The translations under genes were made by a program, and so were the position numbers. DNA of 37,316 nucleotides from Algoriphagus lacus (GTDB lineage: Bacteria; Bacteroidota; Bacteroidia; Cytophagales; Cyclobacteriaceae), in contig NZ_QXML01000016.1 of NCBI RefSeq assembly GCF_003583985.1, positions 1-37,316 of the forward strand, given 5' to 3'. Position 1 is the stretch's first letter. Every line of letters starts with the position of its first letter. Below the pieces are notes generated by a model that was not told where the DNA came from, ran no database searches, and saw nothing but the letters and a program-made list of their open reading frames with translations. Of the stretch, positions 1-6,876 are shown one piece after another.

Positions 1-565
1 AAGTGTGAAAAAAAATGCCCCAAATGCTACTATTGAAGACCGTACCTAAATACTCTCTGTAAGCTTTTGATTCCCTTCCCAAAATTGATTTTGGATACGA
101 TTCATCAAGTCTTCCACTTCTCTATTTCCTTATTCAGAACTAGTTCCTAGAAGAATAGTAGATAGGGGAGAAGAAGTAAAAATATAGAAAAGGGTATAAA
201 TAAGAGGGGAAATCCAATCGGTAATCGGGAAGTATAGTATGCTATTACTAGAAGCTAAGAAATCTTTTTGATAGAAATTTCAGCCTTCATCCAGAACCGG
301 AAGCATTTAAAGAGTAGGAGAGGAAAATCTCAAACACTTCCATCTGGGATTTGAATACTTCCAGTTTATAAACTTTTCTTGTATTTGAAAACAAGTTAAA
401 GATGTAAACCTAATATTTCGTTTAAATCCCCAAATTGATCGAGATCGGAGAAGGATTTAATCAAATATCAATCTCTTAACCATTCGCTGAAGAATATCTA
501 TTCAGGAGTTGGAATTGAAATTAATTTAAGTATTGAATCAGTTAAATTGAATTAATAGTTATAAG
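1..565. other. Gene-free AT-rich leader with a possible dinD relic
   Basis: No convincing gene was found in these 565 bases. The only structure I can support is a stretch at about 383-455 that resembles part of the intact dinD further along the window. It aligns without gaps to roughly 3895-3967, and the best core (431-455) differs from dinD at 2 of 25 positions. The relic is interrupted by stop codons. The final ~100 bases presumably hold the promoter of the gene starting at 566, but no clear promoter could be picked out. Confidence 0.5.
383..460 (+). pseudogene. Degraded dinD-like fragment
   Basis: A gapless hand alignment with the coding strand of dinD (about 3895-3967) gives roughly 50 matches in 71 positions. 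The last 25 bases, encoding KLIEIG followed by G, match at 23 of 25. Read in the dinD frame, the relic gives a FV-stop-IPKLIEIGEG pattern against HFVGVTKLIEIGKG in DinD. Stop codons before and within the match rule out function. It may be the remnant of an earlier dinD copy or of an insertion event. The assignment rests on a short alignment made by eye. Confidence 0.35.
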
Positions 566-1351
566 GTGATTGAACCACGGATAAAATATCAAAGGCGGAT
601 AGTCTGTTTTTTAGATGTTCTGGGCTTTGGGTCTCTTTTAAAAGAATTTGAAGAGGATGCAGACTTGAGCAATGAGATAATTTCTTACGAAAATCTGGTT
701 TCAGTAAAAGCTAATGACTTTATCACGGCATTTAAGTCAGTAGTTCAGTTAATCCCACACAATTACTGTAGGTATTATTTATTCAGTGATAATATTTGCA
801 TCGCGGCCGACATGGAGGAGGACAAGGCTATTGCCAATGAAATCCTTTTCGTGGTTTCCAACTTATTTCAAAAAATGGCCTCCTTAGGCTATTTCCTGAG
901 AGGTGGAATAGACTATGGATGGATGCTTGACGAAGAAGATATTGCAGTAGGATTACCCTTGGCCAATGCGTATCTTCTGGAATCTAGGTCAGCCATTTAT
1001 CCAAGAGTGGTAATATCCGATACATTTCGAGCTTTATTGGAAGATATTAATGCTGATTTTGATTTTCAGTTAAAAACTGATCAAGAGCTCGTTTATATCG
1101 ATCCATTTTATAATGTCACTCGAGCAGAAGATCGACGGGAGTTTTTTGAAACATACAAAACAAGGATTTCTGAAAAATTGGAAATTCATAAAGGCGAACC
1201 AACAATCGAACAAAAATTCAGATGGCTAGCACTTTCTTACAACAACTTTTTAGATCAGTTTTTGGAGAATAGTGGGATTATGCTTGAAAATGAGGAGGTT
1301 GGTGAAGAGGAAATAGAACACTTGAGAAATTTAAAAATTGAATTGCTATGA
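566..1351 (+). CDS. Class III nucleotidyl-cyclase-like domain protein
   Basis: The 261-residue protein keeps the landmarks of a class III nucleotidyl cyclase catalytic fold. FLDVLGF carries a first metal-binding-type Asp (D17), and LFSDN carries a second (D75, in the place of the usual GD). LRGGIDYG around residue 111 matches the R-x-G-x-H-x-G strand, with Asp instead of His. GLPLANAYLLES near 129-140 matches the vN-x-A-x-R-L helix, and YPRVVIS follows. The C-terminal 100 residues are not recognised. The start is GTG, and no in-frame ATG occurs before residue 80. Its stop overlaps the next start (ATGA), so the two genes are probably co-translated. Cyclase-like domains paired with an unknown partner are typical of nucleotide-signalling defence. 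Whether it makes a cyclic nucleotide cannot be decided, because the substrate-selecting residues are unclear. Confidence 0.6.
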   Translation: MIEPRIKYQRRIVCFLDVLGFGSLLKEFEEDADLSNEIISYENLVSVKANDFITAFKSVVQLIPHNYCRYYLFSDNICIAADMEEDKAIANEILFVVSNLFQKMASLGYFLRGGIDYGWMLDEEDIAVGLPLANAYLLESRSAIYPRVVISDTFRALLEDINADFDFQLKTDQELVYIDPFYNVTRAEDRREFFETYKTRISEKLEIHKGEPTIEQKFRWLALSYNNFLDQFLENSGIMLENEEVGEEEIEHLRNLKIELL

Positions 1352-2433
1352 GCTCAACTCTGAAATATGTACCGGTATTTAGGGCCAGACAACAGGAGAT
1401 TTTGGTGTTAAAAGAAACAGACTTTGGCCATAGTATGTACCCAATGATCGAGGTAATCAAGGAAAAAGACAGAAAAAATAATCAACAATCTGCCTTTGAG
1501 ATCTACAGGGATTTGATTGGCTCAATCACCTCAGACCATGTTTTTTTATCCCTACCAAACTACATCAAACTCTCAAATAGTACCCAGGCTGAAGTAATTA
1601 CCTTTTCAAGAACAATTCTTGATTCTGTACCTAATAGAATTGATTTCCTGATACAGTTTACTGGAATTGAAAAAGTTGTTCCTGTAGTCTCCTCACTCTT
1701 GAACCTCCAGGGAGAGGCAGAGACAATTACGCGGCAATCGGAAGGTTTAAGGGATCATTTTCCAAGACTTGCCTACATGACGAATCCTGATTCCTTTGAA
1801 GCAGATATACATGAAATTGAAAGGACAATTCGCTTGGGCTCTGATTTTTTCATCTATGACCTTGGAACTGTCAGTCCTACCAATCCAATATTCAGAAAGC
1901 ACAATCGTGTATTACGAGAAGACCGATTCCAAGGATTAACCAAAATCATTATTCGCAGCGCCTTAAATTCAGATATTAAAAATGTGGGATTGGATCATAA
2001 TGATGTGATCTCCGAGGCTGATAATAGCTTGATCGAAACGTTTGAACGAGAAAATTTTGATGCCTTCGGGGATTATGCAGGAATCAAAAAAGATGACCTC
2101 ACCGCAGGAGGTACCATCAGTCCCGGATTTATTTTCTATGATCCTTATGACAACCTGTACTATGGATTCAAAGCAGAAGAAAAGAAGCTTTCTCAATTCA
2201 AGGACTTTATTGTCCCGGCAGTTTTAGGGAGTGTACCATTTAAAAGGCTTCAGGAACGATATCCATCCTTTATTGAAGGTAATGCAGGAGTCAGGCTGCT
2301 CCAGGATATTAATACCGGAATAGAGAATGGTCAGAATCAGGCAAAATTTAAAAAGATAGCGATGCAGCACTACCTACATTGCATGAAAATTTGGATAGAT
2401 GAAAATCGTATAATCCCACTTTATCTGGAATAG
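1348..2433 (+). CDS. Beta-family protein (PF14350-like)
   Basis: This 361-residue protein starts with a YVPVFRARQQEILVLK segment followed by PMIEVIKEK. That is the pattern I know from Beta-family proteins (PF14350) and the related sce7725 group, where a Y-x-P-x-x-x-x-R-x-x-E motif opens a predicted TIM-barrel-like fold. IDFLIQF, DFFIYDLG and a YDNLYYGFK segment fit alternating strands and helices. There is no signal peptide or membrane segment. The ATG overlaps the stop of the cyclase-like gene by 4 bp, indicating a two-gene operon. Its end overlaps the convergent sce7726-like gene by 13 bp. Family members are common in phage-defence neighbourhoods but have no settled biochemical function. 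The family call is moderate, and any mechanism is inference. Confidence 0.6.
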   Translation: MSSTLKYVPVFRARQQEILVLKETDFGHSMYPMIEVIKEKDRKNNQQSAFEIYRDLIGSITSDHVFLSLPNYIKLSNSTQAEVITFSRTILDSVPNRIDFLIQFTGIEKVVPVVSSLLNLQGEAETITRQSEGLRDHFPRLAYMTNPDSFEADIHEIERTIRLGSDFFIYDLGTVSPTNPIFRKHNRVLREDRFQGLTKIIIRSALNSDIKNVGLDHNDVISEADNSLIETFERENFDAFGDYAGIKKDDLTAGGTISPGFIFYDPYDNLYYGFKAEEKKLSQFKDFIVPAVLGSVPFKRLQERYPSFIEGNAGVRLLQDINTGIENGQNQAKFKKIAMQHYLHCMKIWIDENRIIPLYLE

Positions 2434-3188
2434 ATCAATTGGGGGTTGATCGGATGATGGAAAAAATATTGATAGTCCAGTGGGAATATCTGGGATGACC
2501 GCTCTTTAATGAAATTCCACTTTTGGGCATACCGCTTTTTAAGGATCTTTTTGAAAGCCGCATTAATCATGGTCGATGAATACTTGGCCAAAATAAAATC
2601 GGATTCAGTTGATTTAAACTCGGCTCGAAGTTCCTTAGCAGTAAGTGTGGATAATTGAGATAGTGGATTAATTGTTCGATTTCGCTTAGAAGACCTAAAT
2701 CGTTTCAGTTTTTTGTTTTTGACGGTATAGATACCAAACTCGCCAGGCAACATTTGGTCAGCCTTTTCAAGGTGTTTTTCAGCCACCACTAAATAGTTGT
2801 ATTCAAATAGTGCCAAGTAATCCCTGCTTTGTTTATCAAGCTTTTCCAGCGAGTCAAATTCAGATTTTATTTCAAAAGCGGTAGTGACCCCGTTGATTTT
2901 AAGTAAATCAAGCCTTGAGGATAAAGCCCTGACTTCGAAGGCTCCAACAATATTCTCTTTGAAGAATGATTTGGTAAGCAAGTGCTTCAAAAATAGTTCA
3001 TCCTCGAGATGAGACAGTGCCAATGAATTGAGTTGTTGCAGAAAGTCAATCTTCGAGTGAAAGGAGTAATAGGAATTTGAGCTCAGTGACTCCAGCCATT
3101 TGGTCAATTCCTTCTCGCTCATAAGGGGATGATATGACTTTAAGGTTTTGGCGTTAAAAAATTCCCGAAGGCTATCCAAATTTTCCAT
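2421..3188 (-). CDS. sce7726-family PD-(D/E)XK nuclease-like protein
   Basis: The protein has about 255 residues. Counted from the ATG at 3188, the central part carries a PD-(D/E)XK-like signature: E85, then RLD with D94, then a hydrophobic strand ending FEIKS (E106, K108), D112, and a Q-x-x-x-Y helix (Q120). This matches the sce7726 family as I remember it. A TTG two codons upstream is also in frame, but ATG is preferred. The gene converges on the Beta-family gene and their ends overlap by 13 bp. In other genomes sce7725/sce7726 genes are usually neighbours, which supports reading the three genes as one functional cassette despite the opposite strand. The likely role is a DNA or RNA nuclease effector, but this is inferred from motif and context only. 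Confidence 0.6.
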   Translation of the reverse strand: MENLDSLREFFNAKTLKSYHPLMSEKELTKWLESLSSNSYYSFHSKIDFLQQLNSLALSHLEDELFLKHLLTKSFFKENIVGAFEVRALSSRLDLLKINGVTTAFEIKSEFDSLEKLDKQSRDYLALFEYNYLVVAEKHLEKADQMLPGEFGIYTVKNKKLKRFRSSKRNRTINPLSQLSTLTAKELRAEFKSTESDFILAKYSSTMINAAFKKILKKRYAQKWNFIKERSSQIFPLDYQYFFHHPINPQLIYSR

Positions 3189-3509
3189 ACGCAAATAAAG
3201 GACTTCAGCATAGAGTAAACAAATCCAATTCCATAAAGCCTCAAAACCTTTGCTCCTATGGTCTTCTCACAACAGACATTAACTATCCTGGCTGCGTGAG
3301 ATTTACAATTTCCTACTTCTGTCACGGGATTTCCGATTCCATAATCTGGTCTTTCCCACTCAAAAAAAATCATTCCCCCTCACTTTTTTCTCCTTTACCC
3401 AATAAATACCCAGTAAAGTCTGCGTAAATGGAGCACGATTTCTGATCATGCACTGTGCAAACTCCGTTCAATCGGGCCCCAATGCTCAATTTGACCTCTT
3501 CGCAAGCTC

Positions 3510-3540
3510 CCTCTCTATGTGGAGAGGGCGGGGGGTGAGG
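3510..3540. repeat. CCCTCTC-GAGAGGG hairpin repeat
   Basis: CCCTCTC and GAGAGGG form a perfect 7-bp stem around a short loop and are followed by a G-rich tail (GGGGGGTGAGG). This looks like the dispersed intergenic hairpin element found between genes in many bacterial genomes. It has no coding potential. Only one copy was noticed in this window, so its repeat status is inferred from resemblance. Confidence 0.45.
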
Positions 3541-3549
3541 TAATTGAAA

Positions 3550-3573
3550 AATACCCAGTACAGGGTATTTTTT
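3550..3573. terminator. Terminator-like palindrome AATACCC-GGGTATT
   Basis: AATACCC (3550-3556) pairs perfectly with GGGTATT (3563-3569) across a 6-base loop, with T residues after and A residues before. It has the form of an intrinsic terminator in either direction. No gene ends immediately before it on either strand, so it may simply be part of the adjoining repeat. It might also insulate dinD. Confidence 0.4.
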
Positions 3574-3733
3574 CTCCCCTAAAATTCCCTTTCTTGGCAA
3601 TACTAAACTTTTGATGATCAGCGGCGAGGATTTTGATAACTAAATCCGGCTCCGATTTTTCGGAGTGGACTTTGGGATGATTCAGAAAAATATACCTTAA
3701 AAAAGATTTGTAGCAACTCTTTCTGCTAGAAAA

Positions 3734-4579
3734 ATGAAAAAAGAGTTAATAGGTGAATTATTTCAGAAATTTGAGGAGGCTTCTCATAATCTTGATGGAG
3801 TCGAGTGCTGGAGTGGACGTGATTTACAGGAAATCTTGGGATATTCCGATTGGCGGAATTTTGTAAACGCAGTACAGAAAGCCGTAAAGGCATGTGAAAA
3901 CTCGGGAGAAAAAGAATCCGATCATTTCGTTGGTGTCACCAAATTGATCGAGATTGGAAAAGGGGCCCATCGAGAAGTTCAGGATGTGGCCATGACTCGC
4001 TATGCATGCTATTTGGTAGCCCAAAATGGAGATGCATCTAAGCCAGAAATTGCCTTTGCACAAACTTACTTTGCGGTTCAGACGAGGAAACAGGAACTTA
4101 TTGAGCAGCGATTATTGGATATCGCCAGAGTCACGGCCAGAGAAAAGTTATCCAAGTCTGAAAAGAAATTGTCCGGAATCATCTATGAGCGGGGTGTGGA
4201 TCAGAAAAGTTTTGCATTGATCCGGTCAAAAGGTGATCAGGCTTTGTATGGCGGTATTTCTACGCAGTTTATGAAGGATAAGCTTGGAGTCCCAGCCAAT
4301 AGGCCTTTAGCTGATTTTTTGCCCACTTTAATGATTAAAGCAAAAGATTTTGCAACTGAACTTACAAGCCATAATGTGGTAGAAAAAGATTTGGTAGGCG
4401 ACCAAGCGATTTCAAGAGAACATATAGAAAACAACACCGAAGTAAGAAATATACTTCTCAAAAGAGGTGTAAAACCGGAAGAGTTGCCTCCGGCGGAAGA
4501 TGTCAAAAAAGTCCAGCGAAGAATTGATAGCACCGAGAAGAAAATTCTTAAGGACCTCAAAAAAGATAAAAATAAATAG
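3734..4579 (+). CDS. dinD: DNA-damage-inducible protein D
   Basis: At 281 residues the protein is close to the usual length of DinD and begins with a Bro-N-like domain. Recognisable blocks are WSGRDLQEILGYSDWRNF near residue 25, a DHFVGVTKLIEIGKG block near 75, the MTRYACYLVAQNGD block near 98 and YFAVQTRKQE near 118. The C-terminal half is charged and helical and contains the conserved YGGIS and MKDKLGVP blocks. In enterobacteria DinD is SOS-induced and modulates RecA. The same link is plausible here but not shown, since I could not identify a LexA-type operator. A short basic ORF follows 26 bp downstream. A degraded copy of part of this gene seems to lie at the left end of the window. Confidence 0.85.
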   Translation: MKKELIGELFQKFEEASHNLDGVECWSGRDLQEILGYSDWRNFVNAVQKAVKACENSGEKESDHFVGVTKLIEIGKGAHREVQDVAMTRYACYLVAQNGDASKPEIAFAQTYFAVQTRKQELIEQRLLDIARVTAREKLSKSEKKLSGIIYERGVDQKSFALIRSKGDQALYGGISTQFMKDKLGVPANRPLADFLPTLMIKAKDFATELTSHNVVEKDLVGDQAISREHIENNTEVRNILLKRGVKPEELPPAEDVKKVQRRIDSTEKKILKDLKKDKNK

Positions 4580-4605
4580 AAGTCATTAACCTAATCCACA
4601 TAAAT

Positions 4606-4737
4606 ATGGGAATTAAGCCAGGACCAAAGAGAATTGCGAAAAGTACCGGACAACCCGATAGAAGACAAAGGGATAACAAAGTCACTCCAGGGAATACACC
4701 TTCGCTGAAACCACATAAGCATAAGCCTGGGAAGTGA
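4606..4737 (+). CDS. Small basic ORF downstream of dinD (43 residues)
   Basis: An ATG-initiated frame encodes 43 residues, begins MGIKPGPKR, and is very rich in Lys, Arg, Pro and Gly, with a histidine-lysine tail. It starts 26 bp after the dinD stop on the same strand, so it could be the second gene of a dinD operon. The composition would suit a nucleic-acid-binding peptide. It is too short to assign, and I do not recognise the family. The frame could also be open by chance. Confidence 0.35.
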   Translation: MGIKPGPKRIAKSTGQPDRRQRDNKVTPGNTPSLKPHKHKPGK

Positions 4738-4974
4738 TGGATAGAGCCTGTGCTGAAAGCGTAGCGGGAGCCAGGATGAAGCAGAAAAGCCACTTACAAA
4801 TTGGTTAGGATATCAAGGTAGGACAAGGCGTAAAGACATCTTTTTTAAAAAGATTTTAGCCTTGGGCCGGGACGTAGGGTGGCCAAATCCCTCCCAGTCC
4901 AGCCCATGATTTGACTACTCCGAGGGGGAAATTCTGATATGTATTAAACTTGAGAAAATAAAAATTGAAACAAG

Positions 4975-5277
4975 ATGAAGATTAACTTAAACGATCCAAA
5001 AGAATTCACTATTGATAATGTTAAAGCTTTGATAGCTTCAGAAGAGGATAATGTTCACACTCAATTTAGAGTTACTCAAGATGGTTTTTTATTTCTTTCA
5101 AAAGATGTAGGGAACAGAAAACTTGAGGGAATTATTTTTAGGTTGGAAACTAATGGTGCGTTTAATGGGTATGTAGGAGAAAACGCTGCAAAGGATGAAA
5201 GTTGGGTTGCAAGAGTTTTTAATGTTATAAATGAAAACTGGCCTAGGCCAAAATCTCCATATTGTGACAATTTTTAA
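4975..5277 (+). CDS. Conserved small hypothetical protein (100 residues)
   Basis: The protein is soluble, with no signal or membrane segment. It contains QFRVTQDGFLFLSKDVG, a strand-rich middle, then GYVGENAAKDESWV and ENWPRPKSPYCD near the C-terminus. I recall similar short proteins (a GYVGE-x-AA-x-D pattern) in accessory regions of other bacteria, but no function is known to me. It converges on the WYL-like gene and their ends overlap by 4 bp. The start is an ATG preceded by an A-rich stretch. Its place in a row of defence-type genes suggests an accessory or immunity role, but that is inference. Confidence 0.6.
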   Translation: MKINLNDPKEFTIDNVKALIASEEDNVHTQFRVTQDGFLFLSKDVGNRKLEGIIFRLETNGAFNGYVGENAAKDESWVARVFNVINENWPRPKSPYCDNF

Positions 5278-6440
5278 CTTTGTGGTATTTCAATTATTTG
5301 AATAGCCCTGATTCTGTCAAATCTAAAATGTCTTTCAGCATCCCTAAGGTGACAATGTGCAGTGAGATATTTGATTGTTGATGTTGTACCACCTGTAGAA
5401 ATTTCATCAGTGCCGATCGCTTTTGGGGTTATTGTTCTCGAAGTGACTTCACCGTGATAGTTTTCATATTTAATTCGCCAATAATCTGAAACTTCAATAT
5501 TTACTTTTATAAAAGTTTCTATAGAGGCCAGTTTGTGATCACCATCAAACTTTGGCCAAATCTCAGTGAATGGGTTTTCAACAGGGATGTATGTTGTTTT
5601 ATTGTTTAGTTCGATTGATTCTTCTTTATTATTTAAAATGTTGTAGCCTGAAAAATAATAGTAACCCGATTTATAGAGGAGGGAGGGTTTGAATAGATAT
5701 TTTTTTAGAGATTTATCTATCATTTTTTCAGAATAGATGAAAATTTCTTGTTCTAAAATATTGTGTATTGAATCAAGTGATTCTTGATTTAGTTCTGGGA
5801 TTTGATTTAAAGCTTCAACTGGAATAAACCTTTCGGAAAATTTACCCCCTTTGGGGTTATACCATTTACATTTTGCTACATATTGAGGGAAATCCTTTTT
5901 CTGCTCCCCAGTTTTCGGATCAAATTGTGATTCCTTTATTTCAAATTTCCGAATTTCAATGAGTTCCATTACAGGACTTACATATTCCAGATAATGTGTG
6001 GTTTGATAGCCTTCTTTAATTCCATCCTTCTTTGCGGATCTTTTTTCTTTTCCTAGTTCTTGTTTTAACGTTCTGAGGGATACAAGACTATGTTTTAGAT
6101 TCTTCCAGTCTTTGAATTCTTCCGAAGTGATGCTAATCGAATCGTACTCACATGGTACTTTTTTTAGTTCTTTTTGAGGCAGCCAAGCTTCTTCAAACTG
6201 GTGGAGACTTGAATTATACCATAAGCATTTTGCACTTTGGCTTTTCTTTGGCAGAATTTCATTCCCCGATTTATCATCATAACTACCTTTCGAATGATGC
6301 AATATCTCTATCACAACCAATAGTGGTGGAGTCATAAGATGTTCCCCAATTATTTCAGATGTAATGAGTTCCCCTAATGAGGTTGAGTGGTAGGGATGAG
6401 ATTTGAATGAAACGGTATCTCCAATTGAAAGTGCTGTCAT
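5274..6440 (-). CDS. WYL-like domain protein with duplicated N-terminal module
   Basis: The 388-residue protein ends in a WYL-like ligand-sensing domain. WRIKYENYHGEVTSRTITPKAI is followed by YLTAHCHLRDAERHFRFDRI, the usual small-beta ending of WYL domains, at about residues 315-380. The N-terminal 240 residues contain two copies of a small module: a KCLWYNS...FEEAWLP block near 90 and a KCKWYNP...FSERFIP block near 195, each followed by a hydrophobic LxxxP stretch. No helix-turn-helix was seen, unlike the WYL regulators CapW and BrxR. The gene is divergent from the ncRNA-RT unit, and its start codon lies about 13 bp from that unit's predicted -33 element. A role in sensing or controlling the RT system is therefore attractive but inferred. 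Confidence 0.6.
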   Translation of the reverse strand: MTALSIGDTVSFKSHPYHSTSLGELITSEIIGEHLMTPPLLVVIEILHHSKGSYDDKSGNEILPKKSQSAKCLWYNSSLHQFEEAWLPQKELKKVPCEYDSISITSEEFKDWKNLKHSLVSLRTLKQELGKEKRSAKKDGIKEGYQTTHYLEYVSPVMELIEIRKFEIKESQFDPKTGEQKKDFPQYVAKCKWYNPKGGKFSERFIPVEALNQIPELNQESLDSIHNILEQEIFIYSEKMIDKSLKKYLFKPSLLYKSGYYYFSGYNILNNKEESIELNNKTTYIPVENPFTEIWPKFDGDHKLASIETFIKVNIEVSDYWRIKYENYHGEVTSRTITPKAIGTDEISTGGTTSTIKYLTAHCHLRDAERHFRFDRIRAIQIIEIPQS

Positions 6441-6452
6441 ATGTCTGGGAAA

Positions 6453-6484
6453 TTTGTCTACTTGAGTTAAAATGGATAAATTCC
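6453..6484 (+). promoter_or_regulatory. Bacteroidota-type promoter for the ncRNA-RT unit
   Basis: TTTG at 6453-6456 is separated by 20 bases from TAAATTCC at 6477-6484. This matches the Bacteroidota -33 TTTG and the first six positions of the -7 TAnnTTTG element, at a permitted spacing. Transcription would begin near 6490, at the left arm of the 12-bp inverted repeat. This supports a transcript that starts with the structured RNA and continues into the reverse transcriptase. Confidence 0.5.
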
Positions 6485-6486
6485 TG

Positions 6487-6861
6487 TCCTTGCAGGGAAA
6501 AGCAGATAATAGTCGTTTGGCAGGGATTGAACGGTTAATGTTCTAACTGACCTTATCTAAAGAGATATGGGTAGGTAATTGGTAATGTAATAGTTCCTCC
6601 ACAATGTACAAATTCTTTCTATGAATCCCATGGAGAGGATGGTGCAAATCGAGTGCCTTATGGTACTTACAGGTTCTATCAACAGAGCTGTTATCCTTAT
6701 AAGCAGTAATATGCTGGGTACGATGAGATTCTTCATTGGCTTTGGTGTTTTCTTCTTAATAACATAATTGAAACGCAGCGTGGCTCAAGAATTTGGGCGC
6801 TGATCCCACTCCGAGCGGAGAGTATGATTATTAGAGTTCTGGTACGCCCTCCCTGCAAGGA
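6487..6861 (+). ncRNA. Candidate RT-associated structured ncRNA
   Basis: A 375-base untranslated segment is closed by a perfect 12-bp inverted repeat. TCCTTGCAGGGA is at 6487-6498 and TCCCTGCAAGGA at 6850-6861, followed by five T residues. Inside are further short hairpins: TATCT/AGATA at 6554-6567, AGCA/TGCT at 6702-6715, CAGCG/CGCTG at 6776-6802 and CTCC/GGAG at 6809-6820. A promoter match lies just upstream, and the RT start codon follows 15 bases after the right arm. This resembles the ncRNA of DRT2-type or retron systems. The segment 6594-6764 is free of stops in one plus frame (57 codons) and also in two minus frames over similar spans. Boundaries and function are inferred. Confidence 0.6.
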
Positions 6862-6876
6862 TTTTTGAAATTTATC

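Larger units (their letters stand above)
3189..3733. other. Gene-poor interval with hairpin repeats
   Basis: I see no reliable gene in this 545-base interval. A minus-strand ORF entering it from the sce7726 gene (3140-3373) has no recognisable features. The interval contains a hairpin of the CCCTCTC...GAGAGGG type and a terminator-like palindrome, each listed separately. A promoter for dinD should lie at the right edge, and one for the sce7726-like gene at the left edge. Neither could be defined by eye. Confidence 0.5.

Noticed and set aside
3140..3373. Minus-strand 77-residue gene upstream of the nuclease
   Set aside because: It overlaps the nuclease N-terminus in another frame, and no motif is recognised. 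It is probably chance.
6487..6861. Retron msr-msd unit
   Set aside because: The inverted repeat placement fits a1/a2, but the RT lacks the NAxxH and VTG motifs I expect for retron RTs. A DRT-type ncRNA is preferred, although the retron option is not excluded.
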